Made by a program: the position numbers and the translations under genes. Under the pieces are notes generated by a model that was not told the origin of the DNA, made no database searches, and worked only from the letters and a program-made list of their open reading frames with translations. A stretch of 27,527 nt of DNA. Source: Oppiella nova. Its lineage: Eukaryota > Arthropoda > Arachnida > Sarcoptiformes > Oppiidae. The stretch covers positions 1-27,527 of the forward strand of contig CAJPVJ010000349.1 of assembly GCA_905397405.1 (NCBI GenBank), read 5' to 3'. Below are positions 1 through 9,904 of this stretch, piece after piece (the first letter of the stretch is position 1; each line of letters opens with the position of its first letter).

Positions 1-63
1 GATACCACCGCTCGAGCCGGTGATCAACACTACTTTCCCACTGAAGTCTTTTGATGTGGACAT
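1..63 (-). CDS. Second SDR gene copy, first codons only (partial, leaves the window)
   Basis: Read on the minus strand from the ATG at 63-61, this encodes 21 residues identical at nucleotide level to the start of the SDR gene at 3874, including the Rossmann-fold start TGSSGGI. The gene continues beyond base 1, so I cannot tell whether this copy is complete. Its upstream DNA (64-441) is also a copy of the other gene's upstream DNA, so the two SDR starts point away from each other with an ABC transporter gene between them. It could be a real head-to-head paralogue or part of an assembly foldback. The non-coding arms differ by several substitutions and indels, which argues against a simple read-through palindrome. 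Confidence 0.75.
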   Translation of the reverse strand, partial: MSTSKDFSGKVVLITGSSGGI

Positions 64-441
64 TGCTTATTTGTGTTTTTTTTATTTAACTTTTATTATA
101 AATAAATTGTCACTTATTTTGAGACTGTTTTTTATGAAAACTTGGTTTATATAGCCATGTATTCATAGCTAATTTATCAATCATGCTGTATATTAGTGCA
201 CTCATTAAGTGTGCCCTTAAATTGTAGAATTCAGTGTCATTTGATTATGTTTTGAAAGTACTGGTACAGGTATAAACTGTTGGTGAACTAATCAAGGTTA
301 CTTAATAAGTAATACTTACACTGTAAGTCTTACAGTATACTGTATCAGTATATTTGCAATGAACAAAGTTTTATATTACTTTCCAATGAATGTTAGATAA
401 AACAGAATATGTGCCACAGATTTCACTGTTTATAGTGATAT
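1..441. repeat. Left arm of a large inverted repeat (SDR promoter and first codons)
   Basis: The reverse complement of this stretch aligns along its length with 3505-3936. The 63 coding bases are identical. The rest shows scattered single-base changes and small indels, and similarity fades near 433-441 (matching the ATATCACTA at about 3505-3513). The spacer between the arms, about 3.06 kb, holds the ABC transporter gene. Confidence 0.9.
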
Positions 442-506
442 TACATATAATATATATTAGGTAATACAATATTGTTGTTTCTGGCTATAATTTAAATATC
501 TCTGGA

Positions 507-3271
507 ATGGACCAGAAGCAGCGCATAGCCATCGCCAGGGCTTTGGTACGGCGACCGAAGATACTGCTTCTGGACGAGTCTACCAGCGCTCTCGACACCC
601 AGAGTGAGGCCGTAGTGCAGGCGGCTCTGGACAGGGCCAGTGTGGGCCGAACCACAGTCATTGTGGCGCACCGGCTGTCGACCGTCCGATACGCCGACAA
701 GATATTTGTGATAAACAGTGGCCGAGTGGCCGAAGTGGGCACTCACGAGGAGTTGATGCACAGGGAGGGCCTCTACTATAAGTTAGTGCAAACGCAACAC
801 AAGGACATGGATAACGATAATGGCGCCGATAGTAATGAGCACCAGAGGAATGACGTGTCGGACAAACGGGCGGTACTTTCGCGAGGGTTTAGCGTTGAGA
901 GTGATAGAAGTGGTCGGGATTTGACGCTAAGACCCAAACAGAGCGTCGTTGAGACAGATGACGAGGACAGGGATGAGTCGTCGTCGGCCTCTTTGCGACG
1001 ATTATTTGGTTTACTAAAAGACGACAAACTCCTGGCCTTTACGGGAAGTGTGATGGCTTTCCTCATGGGTCTCATCATACCGGCCTTCGCCACCGTCTTC
1101 GGCCAAATCCTGAACACACTCTCGCAGTCGTCTACGGATCAGATCGAGGACGACGTCCTCCTGTACTCCATGCTATTCGTGGCCATCGGTGTGGCCGCCG
1201 CACTCCTATCGTTCGCACAGGTAGTCCACAGCCTTATATGCAATTGAATTATAGCTTTTATCACTTGTGTTTGCATTTAAAGATGTTTTTGTTTGGCATT
1301 TGTGGCGAACGGCTGACAATGAGACTCAGAAGAATGGTATTCACAGCGATGTTAAGACAGGAGGTCGCCTGGTTTGACGACACCAACAACAGTACCGGTG
1401 CTCTCTGTTCACGGCTATCGTCCGACGCGTCCAGTGTTAAGGGGGTGAGTGTTGGACACAAAAACACAAAATTACTGTTAAATCCGATTAACGAATCCAT
1501 TCGTACGATAGGCGGCCGGCTCTCGACTGTCGACCCTCTGTCAGGCGGCGGCAACTCTGGGCGCCGGCGTTGTACTGGCGCTGTACTATAGCTGGAAACT
1601 AGGACTAGTCATCAGCTGTTTCATACCACTGGTCATTATGTCGAGTTTCCTTCAGCTCAGGATTACCGGCGCTCAGGTGTCCAGCGATAAGAAGTCCAAA
1701 GAAGAGGCCTCGAGGGTCAGTTCGTTTTGGACAGTCATATACACTAATGGTTAGTCTAATACCTGTTACCTATTTGTGTGGACAGATAGCCGTGGAAGCC
1801 ATCAGTTGTGTCCGGACGGTCGCGTCACTACATCAGGAAAAGGCATTTATCGTGAATTACATGAAGGCATTGGAAACACAGTTCAAGAAATCGCGAATAA
1901 CAGCCCATTTGAGGGGCATTTCCTTCGGTATCGCCCAAAGTATGGGTAACTTTTCCTATGCCATCGCACTCTTCTACGGCAGTCGACTCATAGTGGACGG
2001 GCAGCTCGAGTACGGCAACCTATTTAAGTCAGTCATAAGTTACTTACTATTCATAAATTAAACAAAAATAATTTTAAAATTTTGTTTCTAAACCCAAAGG
2101 TGTGTTCAGGCGGTCATATTTGGCACGACTATGGTTGGACAGGCAGTTGGTATGTCACACAAAACACATTAAACAATTGTATCTATTAATTAGATATTGA
2201 AACTTTATTAAGCATTCGCACCGGACTACCAAACCGGTAGGAAAGCGGCGGTTAATATATTCAAACTGTTGGACAGAGTGCCGAAAATACGTGTCGACCC
2301 AATGGTCGGCGAAAAGCCATTGGTGTGCAACGGGAACGTCAGCTTCCGGAACATTGAGTTCACGTACCCGACCCGCGCCGACACTAAAATACTTAGAGGC
2401 CTCACTTTTGACGTGCAAAAGGGACAGACAGTGGCACTGGTAGGCGCCAGCGGGTGCGGAAAGAGTACTATCATTCAACTCATGCAACGATTCTACGACC
2501 CGGACGTCGGACACACCGTTCGTACAGAATATTCTGCAATATTAACACAAATTCCCTAATAATTTGTACCAATATTTTGCACAATTCTGTAGATTCTCGA
2601 CAACAAGAATATAGTGAACCTCAACATCCAATGGCTGCGCCGAAAGCTGGGTATCGTATCCCAGGAACCGGTGCTCTTCGGGTACAGTATCGCCGAGAAT
2701 ATCGCCTACGGAGACAACAGTCGCGCCGTTAGCCTCCATGAGATCATCCGGGCCTCCGAGAGGGCCAACATTCACGCGTTCATTAAATCATTACCCATGG
2801 GTTACGACACACCCGTCGGCGACAGAGGCGCTCAACTCAGCGGTGGGCAGAAGCAGAGGATAGCCATCGCCCGGGCGCTGGTCAGGGAGCCCGACGTACT
2901 GCTCCTCGACGAGGCTACCAGTGCTCTCGACTCCGAAAGTGAAAAGGTTTGTAGAAATTATTTTAGAGTTTTTAACAACAAATTCATACTCTGTTTGATT
3001 TATAGGTAGTCCAACAGGCACTGGATGAGGCCCGGGAGGTATGAGTTATTTGTTATGAGTTTGTAATAAATCAGTGTCTAATCTGGTAATGATTACACGA
3101 TAGGGTCGCACCTGTATTGTGATCGCGCACCGACTGTCGACTATACAAAATGCCGATAAAATAGTAGTCGTCAGTAAAGGAAGGGTAGTCGAAGAGGGAA
3201 GTCATCACCAATTGATAGCCAAAAGGGGCGCATATTATGACTTATATAATGTTCAAAGTTCTGTGATATGA
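507..3271 (+). CDS. ABCB (P-glycoprotein-type) transporter, 5'-truncated, nine exons
   Basis: Exons: 507-1220, 1283-1444, 1512-1715, 1786-2027, 2100-2149, 2213-2517, 2593-2946, 3006-3038, 3104-3271. All introns are GT-AG with consistent phases, and together the exons encode about 743 residues. The reading begins inside the first nucleotide-binding domain: [12 protein letters not shown], Walker [13 protein letters not shown]-loop AHRLST. An acidic, polar linker follows, then a complete second transmembrane domain ([17 protein letters not shown] region) and a complete second nucleotide-binding domain: Walker [11 protein letters not shown]-loop VSQEP, signature LSGGQKQR, Walker [13 protein letters not shown]-loop AHRLST. 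Full transporters of this family have about 1,280 residues. The whole first membrane domain and the first Walker A are absent, and upstream DNA is the inverted repeat, so no room exists for them. Such proteins export lipophilic compounds at the plasma membrane. This copy is probably non-functional or mis-assembled. The ATG at 507 is simply the first available; a splice acceptor at 514-515 is also possible. A polyadenylation signal AATAAA lies at 3326-3331. Confidence 0.88.
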
Positions 3272-3504
3272 ATATTAAACATAATGTTATAAATTATGTA
3301 AAACTACAGTATAAACTATATTTAAAATAAAAATATTTATTTAATGGTTAATGGTTTTCAAAAACTTATTGTTAAGTTATATCAGATAAATGGAGTAGAA
3401 ATCATTGAAAAGACAAATTGTATTAAATTGTATTATTATTTATGTTTCACTAATGTTTAATAATTTTAATGTTTTTAAATTATAAATTCTACTGTTAAAT
3501 TGTT
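3272..3504. other. AT-rich 3' flank of the ABC transporter gene
   Basis: No coding signal. It contains AATAAA at 3326-3331 shortly after the stop codon, which would serve the ABC transporter mRNA. Nothing else is recognisable. Confidence 0.6.
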
Positions 3505-3936
3505 ATATCACTACTGTACATACAACAGTGAAATCTGTGGCACATATTCTGTTTTATCTAACATAAATGGAAAGTAACATAAAACTTTGTTAATTGCAAA
3601 TATACAGTATACTGTAAGTATTACTTATTAAGTAACCTTGATTAGTTCACCAACAGTTTATACCTGTACCAGTACTTTCAAAACATAATCAGATAACACT
3701 TAATTCTACAATTTAAGGGCACACTTAATGAGTGCACTCATATACAGCATGATTGATATATTAGTTATGAATACATGGCTATATAAACCAAGTTTTCATA
3801 AAAAACAGTCTCAAAATAAATGACAATTTATTTATGATAAAAGTTAAATAAAAAACACAAATAATAATAAGCAATGTCCACATCAAAAGACTTCAGTGGG
3901 AAAGTAGTGTTGATCACCGGCTCGAGCGGTGGTATC
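3505..3936. repeat. Right arm of the large inverted repeat
   Basis: Inverted partner of 1-441. It covers about 370 bp of AT-rich upstream DNA plus the first 63 coding bases of the SDR gene. Homology stops inside the coding sequence at 3936 only because the left copy leaves the window. The upstream DNA presumably includes the SDR promoter; I see no unambiguous core promoter motif. Confidence 0.9.
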
Positions 3937-4797
3937 GGAGCCGTAGCTGCCGTTGAGTTTTCCCGATATGGGGCTCAGGTTGTAATCACCGGACGGAACT
4001 CCCAGAAGGTGTCAGATGTGGCCAATCAATGCGCTAAAGTATCGCCAAAAGGTCTCAAACCTCTGGAAGTGGTGGCGGATATCAGTGAACACAATGACTG
4101 CAAACGACTCGTTGACACCGCAATCGGTGCGCTCAAGAGGTTAGACGTATTGGTGAATAACGCGGGTCGGGGTATGGTATGCGCCATCACTGACACCACC
4201 ATTTTGGACAAATACCAAGAGGTGATGGACACTAACGTGCAGTCAGTCGTCTATTTGACTCATCTATGTGTTGAACACTTGGAGCAGACAAAGGGAAACA
4301 TAATTAACATATCGAGTGTATGTGGACTCAAACCCGTATGTATTCACTGACTTGTGTTAGTAAACCATAAAAATGCTAATAAAATACTATCCATGTATGA
4401 TAGTTTGTTCCCATGACCCTGTACTGTATGTCCAAATGTGCCCTGGACATGTTTACCAAGTGTCTGGCGCTAGAGTTGGGACCCAAAGGCATTCGCGTGA
4501 ATGCTATCAAGTAATGAATGATCGCACGATTAAATTGAAATGTTTTTACTGTTAAGTAATGTATTTGTTTTGTATGACTGAAGCCCAGCGTCCGTGAGAA
4601 CCAATTTCCTGAATGTGTTGGGAATGAGTGACCGACAGAGGGACCAGAGATACGATGACATGATTGGCAAATACCCGCTCAGACGAGTCGGTCAGCCCAT
4701 AGACATCGCAAACGCCATACTATTCTTGGCTTCAGATGAGGCCTCGTTTGTGACGGGAACCAACTTTTTGTCGGATGGAGGGGTCATCAATGCATAA
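3874..4797 (+). CDS. Classical short-chain dehydrogenase/reductase, three exons
   Basis: Exons 3874-4335, 4404-4510 and 4584-4797 give 260 residues, the normal size for a classical SDR. The order of motifs is complete: cofactor-binding TGSSGGIG (residues 15-22), NNAG (95-98), structural Asn in DTNVQS (N121), catalytic Ser148, and YxxxK as Y161-C-M-S-K165. The C-terminal [11 protein letters not shown] is typical of the family. Arg41 at the end of the second strand suggests NADP(H) preference, by family rule. It would carry out cytosolic oxidation or reduction of an alcohol or carbonyl substrate that cannot be named from sequence. The start is well set because the ATG directly precedes the conserved first strand. 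The first codons and upstream DNA are duplicated in inverted orientation at 1-441. Confidence 0.93.
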
Positions 4798-5032
4798 CCT
4801 TTTATACGGAATCGCTATATGCTTTGAATTAATTAAAAAATTACATTTACGATATTTTGATGATTTTATAGCGAATTGCTTCAATAAATTATTTATCCCA
4901 GATACTATTTTTCCACTAATGTATTAGCATTTGGACAATTATAGCGAATTATTTACTCATATATGGTTTCAATTCATAAGCCACTCAAGCAACCAGTTAT
5001 TAAATAATTAGAAAACTTTTATTGCCATTAAA

Positions 5033-5359
5033 TTAACTATTATTTTCAATGGTCTCAAAAATCCAGTTAATAAGCGGTGGGACGGGAGTCCAGTATAGCG
5101 TCTCAATGTTGGCGTCATAGTAGTGGTCAGTATATCTGCGGCTAATAATACTGGCGATGCCTATGAGTACAGCCCGAGTGCGCGCTCTGTCCGCGTACTG
5201 AACCAAAGGGCCGCCGGAGTCGCCCTATAATTGCCAAACACTTTATCATAACTGAAATAATAGCCCCAAAAACGGGACATACCTGACACAACCGGGACAA
5301 TAATTGCGGGACCAGGTCTAGTCTGGAGCACAAAACAAATTGCATTTCCAAGGCGGCCA
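5033..5359 (-). pseudogene. Trypsin-like serine protease remnant (last two exons)
   Basis: On the minus strand, 5359-5283 and 5224-5033 join across a GT-AG intron to read LCQGDSGGPLVQY. This is the conserved Cys and catalytic-Ser motif of S1 (chymotrypsin-fold) proteases. It is followed by a typical C-terminal tail with a PPLINWIF-like helix and a stop. The exons carrying the catalytic His and Asp are not found. Upstream on this strand there is only about 390 bp of AT-rich DNA before the USP gene, so the gene is cut. I read it as a decayed or partially copied protease; a gene interrupted by the USP inside a very long intron is a less likely alternative. Confidence 0.8.
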
Positions 5360-5752
5360 CTCCAGTAGCAGTAATTGTTATAAATAAATTCAATATAATA
5401 ACGTAAAGTTATTGATTAATTATTTTATTTTATAAATTCAGTCTGAATTGGAAAAACAAAATTAGTGTAAAAACTTTCACGAAGATGAATTATGTTAACG
5501 TTGATATTAAGATTTATGTTTTGCAATAAGCTAAATTTATTATACAGCCACTGATATTACAGTGATATACAGAATTATAGTAATTTATTTAATGTTTATA
5601 GATTTACATACTTAGATCCCCACCCCCTCTACGCAACTTTATTTACACATTTAATTAAAATCAAATTTATTGGAAAACACAATTTAAATTAAAGTTTATT
5701 AGTTTTTAATTCAATATAACTGTCCGTTTAATTCATAAAATTTCCTTCAATT
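5360..5752. other. AT-rich non-coding stretch between protease remnant and USP gene
   Basis: No open frame with coding character on either strand. I looked specifically for missing serine protease exons on the minus strand (a His motif such as TAAHC) and saw none. Confidence 0.5.
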
Positions 5753-7127
5753 TCATTTCCTATGAGTTGGAGAGCACCGGTAGAACAGTATATAAGCGTT
5801 GGGCATATTATTAAAATCAATTTCCTTGATGTCCTCCCACACGGTCTCGTCATCCATGGTATGCCTGTAATACATAAATGTATCATAAAATGAATTCATT
5901 AGACAAATGCTTTTGAATATTTCATTTATACCACTCTTGTCGCCGGTGAACAATAGCCGTGTAGTGACCTATTATTTCAGTTGTAAATGAATGCAGACTT
6001 TCAAAACATCTCAATTAAATCACTTAATTTATAATGAATTCATTAAACCACACTTACCTCCCGTGCAACTGTAGCCCCTATGGTTTACAGAGGCGTACAA
6101 AGTGTACTGCCTTTCGGCGAGTCTGTCGTTAAGTCGAAGTTCTGTATCTATTCTGACATTCTTCAGGATCTTCTGTCCGTCGTTCCCAAACTTCTTCAGG
6201 TGTACGATCAGAATGAGTGGCAAACGCTCGAAGGCTGTGGACTTGAGGGCCGGTGTCTTACGGCGACAGACATCGCACGTGGGCTGAGCGTCACCATCCA
6301 TTACCTCGGGTTTCTGATCACCAGTTCATTAATTAATTAATTAATTCAATATTGAAATGAATTTCTCATTAAAACACTCACTAAAAAATTCTCGATACAC
6401 TCCCTGATATACCAGTCCCTATTATTGATGTCCTACAATATACATATTTAGTTCACTGGTTAAGCTATAGGTGCTGACCACGAATCGGGTCTCAAACTCG
6501 TGGTTATTTGCTTACTAGGGTTTCCCCATCCGCTTCCCCACTGCCTTCGGGCACCGGCAGAGATAAGTCCCAAAAGCTGTCCCAACAGTGACTCTGATGA
6601 CCGCAAACACTGCACTGAATGGTCGACCGGAACTGACCCACGAAGATGTCCACGAGATACGAGTTGTCCACCGATGACCGGTACCTATTCCACGAGCTAA
6701 CGGCGCTGTTTACGGGTGTGTTGGCGACGGCGGCACTACCCGTCTTGTGCTTCTTGGATGCCTTAGTCTTCTGGACGTCATTCACCTCTTGATGGAGACC
6801 ATCGATGAGGAACCGGAGGAACTCCTGGGCGTCGTACTGACGCTTTTCGGTGAACTCTTTGCGGTAATCGACGAAACACTTCCAGAAGTCTTCGGGATCG
6901 ACACTTGTCTTGTCATCTTTGGCCTCCACGGCGTCCAACAGTTTAATGATTGCCGTATGCAGTGGTCGGTTGTCTTTGGGCCGTTTGTGTCGAGCCTTCC
7001 TCCAGATCTCGGTGGTGGCGAACAGCGCCTGTAGTGTGCTATTCATGTAACAGGTGTTCCCCAAGTTGTCCAACCCTTTGATCGTATATTTGGTGTTTGG
7101 TTTGGCGGTTGGGTTCGGGTCTGTCAT
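5753..7127 (-). CDS. Ubiquitin-specific protease (peptidase family C19), five exons
   Basis: Minus-strand exons 7127-6516, 6432-6382, 6313-6058, 5968-5932 and 5864-5753 join in phase to a 355-residue protein that is essentially just the USP catalytic domain. The Cys box is GLDNLGNTCYMNS with catalytic Cys26. QYDAQEFLRFLIDGLH (about 98-113) is the conserved QDA-type motif. Two CxxC pairs (CSVC at 172-175, CDVC at 234-237) would hold the structural zinc of the fingers subdomain. The His box GHYTA (about 307-311) is split by an intron, and the C-terminal NAYILFYRCS completes the fold. All catalytic elements seem present, so an active deubiquitinase is expected. The layout most resembles the USP2/USP8/USP21 type, but there is no N-terminal targeting region. 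It is divergent from the membrane protein gene at 7654. Confidence 0.92.
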
Positions 7128-7653
7128 AATGTTATGAATGGAGGGTTTACTGCAACAGTTCCCTATCTTATCATCCGTTTCAAATCTGTTCCCTATATTG
7201 AGATCTGTTTACGTGATTATGAAGTGGTCGTCAAGTTTGCTAATATCTTCAAAATCAGTTATCATATGAATTGATAGTAGTTTTCAGTTTTTCATTTCTA
7301 ATTTCATATTATATGAGCGAGAATTCAAAATTTACAATTTGATAAGATTAATGTTGACAATTGTTAACATAACGGTATAATTTGATAAATATACAGTAAA
7401 AGACAATTATTATAAAGGGTTTATTTAATTATTTCTCATGAAAAGCCACATAGATTATAAAATTAAAGTGGTACACAAATTCATTATTTCCGTTATTTTT
7501 GTTGCATAAAATCTGCACACAATTTAAATCTACGATTTATTTGTAATTAGTAATTAGTAATTATTAAATAACCGTTAAATTTACAATATTGTAAACTGCT
7601 TACTGTTTTGTAAACATACATTAATTTCGGTCTAATTGTAAATAAAACTCAAA
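7128..7653. promoter_or_regulatory. Intergenic region between two divergent genes
   Basis: The USP gene (minus) and the type I membrane protein gene (plus) start at either end of this 526-bp AT-rich stretch, so both promoters must lie here. I see no confident TATA box or named binding site. The call rests on gene orientation only. Confidence 0.5.
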
Positions 7654-9123
7654 ATGTACTCAAATATAGCTTTATATTTAGGTATTCCCTCATACGTACG
7701 GTAATAAACACATAACTAATACCTTAACTACCATTTATAGCTGCGATAACCATTACCACGACAGTCATCACCGGTGATCCTATCGACGAGTTTTGTAACC
7801 TATGGTTAGCCAACAATCGTCGGCTAGACTTCGGAGTCGATGCCGTATTCGGAGAGACAATGAATCGCATGGTATATATCGGGAACAACTCGTGGACAGT
7901 CGCCTATAATAGCGGTTCCGGTAAAATTGAATTAAGTCCTCAAATGTCGACTTCGGGTAAAATTAAACGCAAGTATAACATGAGTTTCATATTCCTCGAC
8001 ACGAATGGCAAACATTGGATCGCTTTCTATAAAGTATGCCATTATTCATGAGAATAATTCCCAAAATTTAAACAATAGTTAACAGAATATTCCTTAAACT
8101 CTAGACTAACTCACCGAAAATGGACATCAAAAACACCGTTACCTCCGAGTGGAGAGAAATTCCTAATATTTGGCTGAATTTTGTCGACTTTAAGCCGTCG
8201 GTCACTTTCGGACCAATCAATGGCGATATGACGGCCAACTCCTTGGTGTTTGCCGTACAACAGTCGGGTCGAGAGGTGAGGGCCTACGAGTGGGTAGACT
8301 TCCAGACCTCATTGAACGATAGAACGGCTCAATTGAGATACAGAATACCGGAATTCGTGGCAAAATTGGACCCAAACCTCGAGATTAATGTCATTTTCCC
8401 CTTTCACACGGAGGGCAAGTATGCGCTCATATTTGCCGACCACCCAAATGGTCCCAAAGCGTGCTTTACCACCAGAGGTATGACAGACAATGAGGTATGC
8501 CTTCCGCTATATATCTTGAATACGAGATAATATGACACACATTTGTGCCTAAAATACTGTATATATCCAGTGCTCAAGCGATCGCTTATATCCCATAATG
8601 GACTGCACCGGCAAAGCGGCCAAACCTACGAATATGACGGGCCCTCAAGAGGCTCCTGCGCTCAGTGCAGATGATGGTAAGGGAATCAGTGATCGTGTGA
8701 TACAAAAGGACCCAAAGGATACCAATACACTGACGTACAAAATGATGGCACTCATAGTATTTGTCATTATCTCCGTTTCCATCGTCATCTCCATCGGTGT
8801 CTATCTGTCGCTAAATAAAGGTTAGCATGAATTGAATGCTAATTATTACGCGTAAAACGTGCAGAAAATTACGGACTTTTTGACCAGAATTTGCATTTCG
8901 TATGCATTACACAGCCATAGACAAGGACGAGGAGTCGGCCGAAGTTGACCCTCAGTTATCCAAAATCACACACCTGTCCACTATATACACTGTCAACTCA
9001 ATCACCGGGGCCTCTGTATCGAGAACTACAAGCAAAATGAGCGCAACCAGTAAATTGAATACAAGAAGTGGAAGTAATACCTTGAGCCATAATTTAAATA
9101 CAAGTAATAGGAGTAAAACATAA
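7654..9123 (+). CDS. Unrecognised single-pass type I membrane protein, five exons
   Basis: Exons 7654-7681, 7741-8033, 8105-8494, 8571-8820 and 8888-9123 join in phase to 398 residues. The short first exon starts at the ATG at 7654 and reads MYSNIALYL; with the next exon it makes a plausible signal peptide ending near VITGDP. An ectodomain of roughly 270 residues follows, with only a few cysteines and possible N-glycosylation sites (NNS, NMS, NMT). A strong membrane span lies at about residues 295-317 (MMALIVFVIISVSIVISIGV), then a Ser/Thr/Asn-rich cytoplasmic tail of about 80 residues. The ectodomain has several Trp- and Tyr-containing strands but I do not recognise a domain. Likely a cell-surface protein; no function is proposed. 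The first intron's donor (GTATTC) is the least certain part of the model. Confidence 0.78.
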
Positions 9124-9200
9124 TATTTGTTTCCAAATGTAGTAAATCTGAACAAAAATATTCAATTAATTCTGTATTCGTTGTAATATAAATGCATCCA

Positions 9201-9414
9201 ATTATTGATGTCTATGAGGCGTAACAGAGAGTCTTAAGTGGTTTCATCACAAATGCCTCAATTAATTCAACTGGACCTATGCTTCTGGTTTATAGTACCT
9301 CTAATGCGGCAACATTTGCCACAAATTGCCCGCAAATGTCCTCAACTCAAGAGTCTGTCCATTCATTTATGCGGATGTCGTCCACACAATGAATGCTCAC
9401 AATTACGGCAATAG
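9201..9414 (+). pseudogene. F-box/LRR-like gene relic
   Basis: Read from the ATG at 9253, this encodes MPQLIQLDLCFWFIVP followed by QHLPQIARKCPQLKSLSIHL. It closely matches the middle of the F-box gene at 9905 (MSQLIHLDLCFWDIIP and the matching QHLPLISLKCPQLKSL). Upstream similarity (IIDVYEA, then VLSGF) continues in another frame with an in-frame stop and a one-base shift, and the frame closes at 9412. No F-box start or C-terminal part is present. It is a dead fragment of the same family, next to the living array. Confidence 0.8.
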
Positions 9415-9904
9415 ATTTAGATTTTTAAATAAAAATCCTCAATTATTGTTAAATTGCTTCTATAGAATCATCAGGACAGTTTATTCATTTTGTTTTAAAG
9501 TGACTTTTATGTGTTTTTAACTTACAGACTATTACTAGTATAATAATATATTTAAATCAGTAAATGTCACTTATTCCTACAATAATAGTAATATACAATC
9601 ATATTTGTAGACTACAGGTGCAATGTTTTTATTATACGTTAAATTCTGTTACATTTTCCATCGCATAGTTACCTAAGAAATAGCCTTCAATTCACAACAT
9701 TTCAACAATCAATCTATAATTAAATTGTTTTTATTGTGAGTTCAGATACATTGCATTTATGATTAAAACTGTTTATGAAAAAATAATGTAATTGTTTTAC
9801 TACTGTATAAACTTTGTGGTATAAAGCCTCAAGAATTGGACTCTATTTTCAGTGATTTTTTATACAAATTAATTGTATTTTCAAAACTATTTACCTCTAA
9901 AACA
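9415..9904. other. AT-rich upstream region of F-box gene 1
   Basis: No coding signal. It should contain the F-box gene 1 promoter. An open frame continues upstream of the 9905 ATG to 9836 but has no ATG of its own before 9905. Confidence 0.5.

Noticed and set aside
4373-4555. Open frame in the middle of the SDR gene
   Set aside because: It is out of frame with SDR exon 2, which overlaps it and carries the catalytic YxxxK motif.
4800-4980. Repeated TATAGCGAATT-like motif after the SDR gene
   Set aside because: Only two clear occurrences; too few to call a repeat or regulatory element.
6328-6346. TTAA-type simple repeat
   Set aside because: Only a few units long and inside an intron of the USP gene; expected in AT-rich DNA.
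8952-9155. Minus-strand open frame rich in Leu and Val
   Set aside because: It is antisense to the Ser/Thr/Asn-rich tail of the membrane protein gene; its hydrophobic look is a composition effect.
9836-9904. N-terminal extension of F-box gene 1
   Set aside because: There is no ATG before 9905 in this frame and no other array member has the extension. The same reasoning fixes the starts of genes 2, 5 and 7 and of the channel gene.
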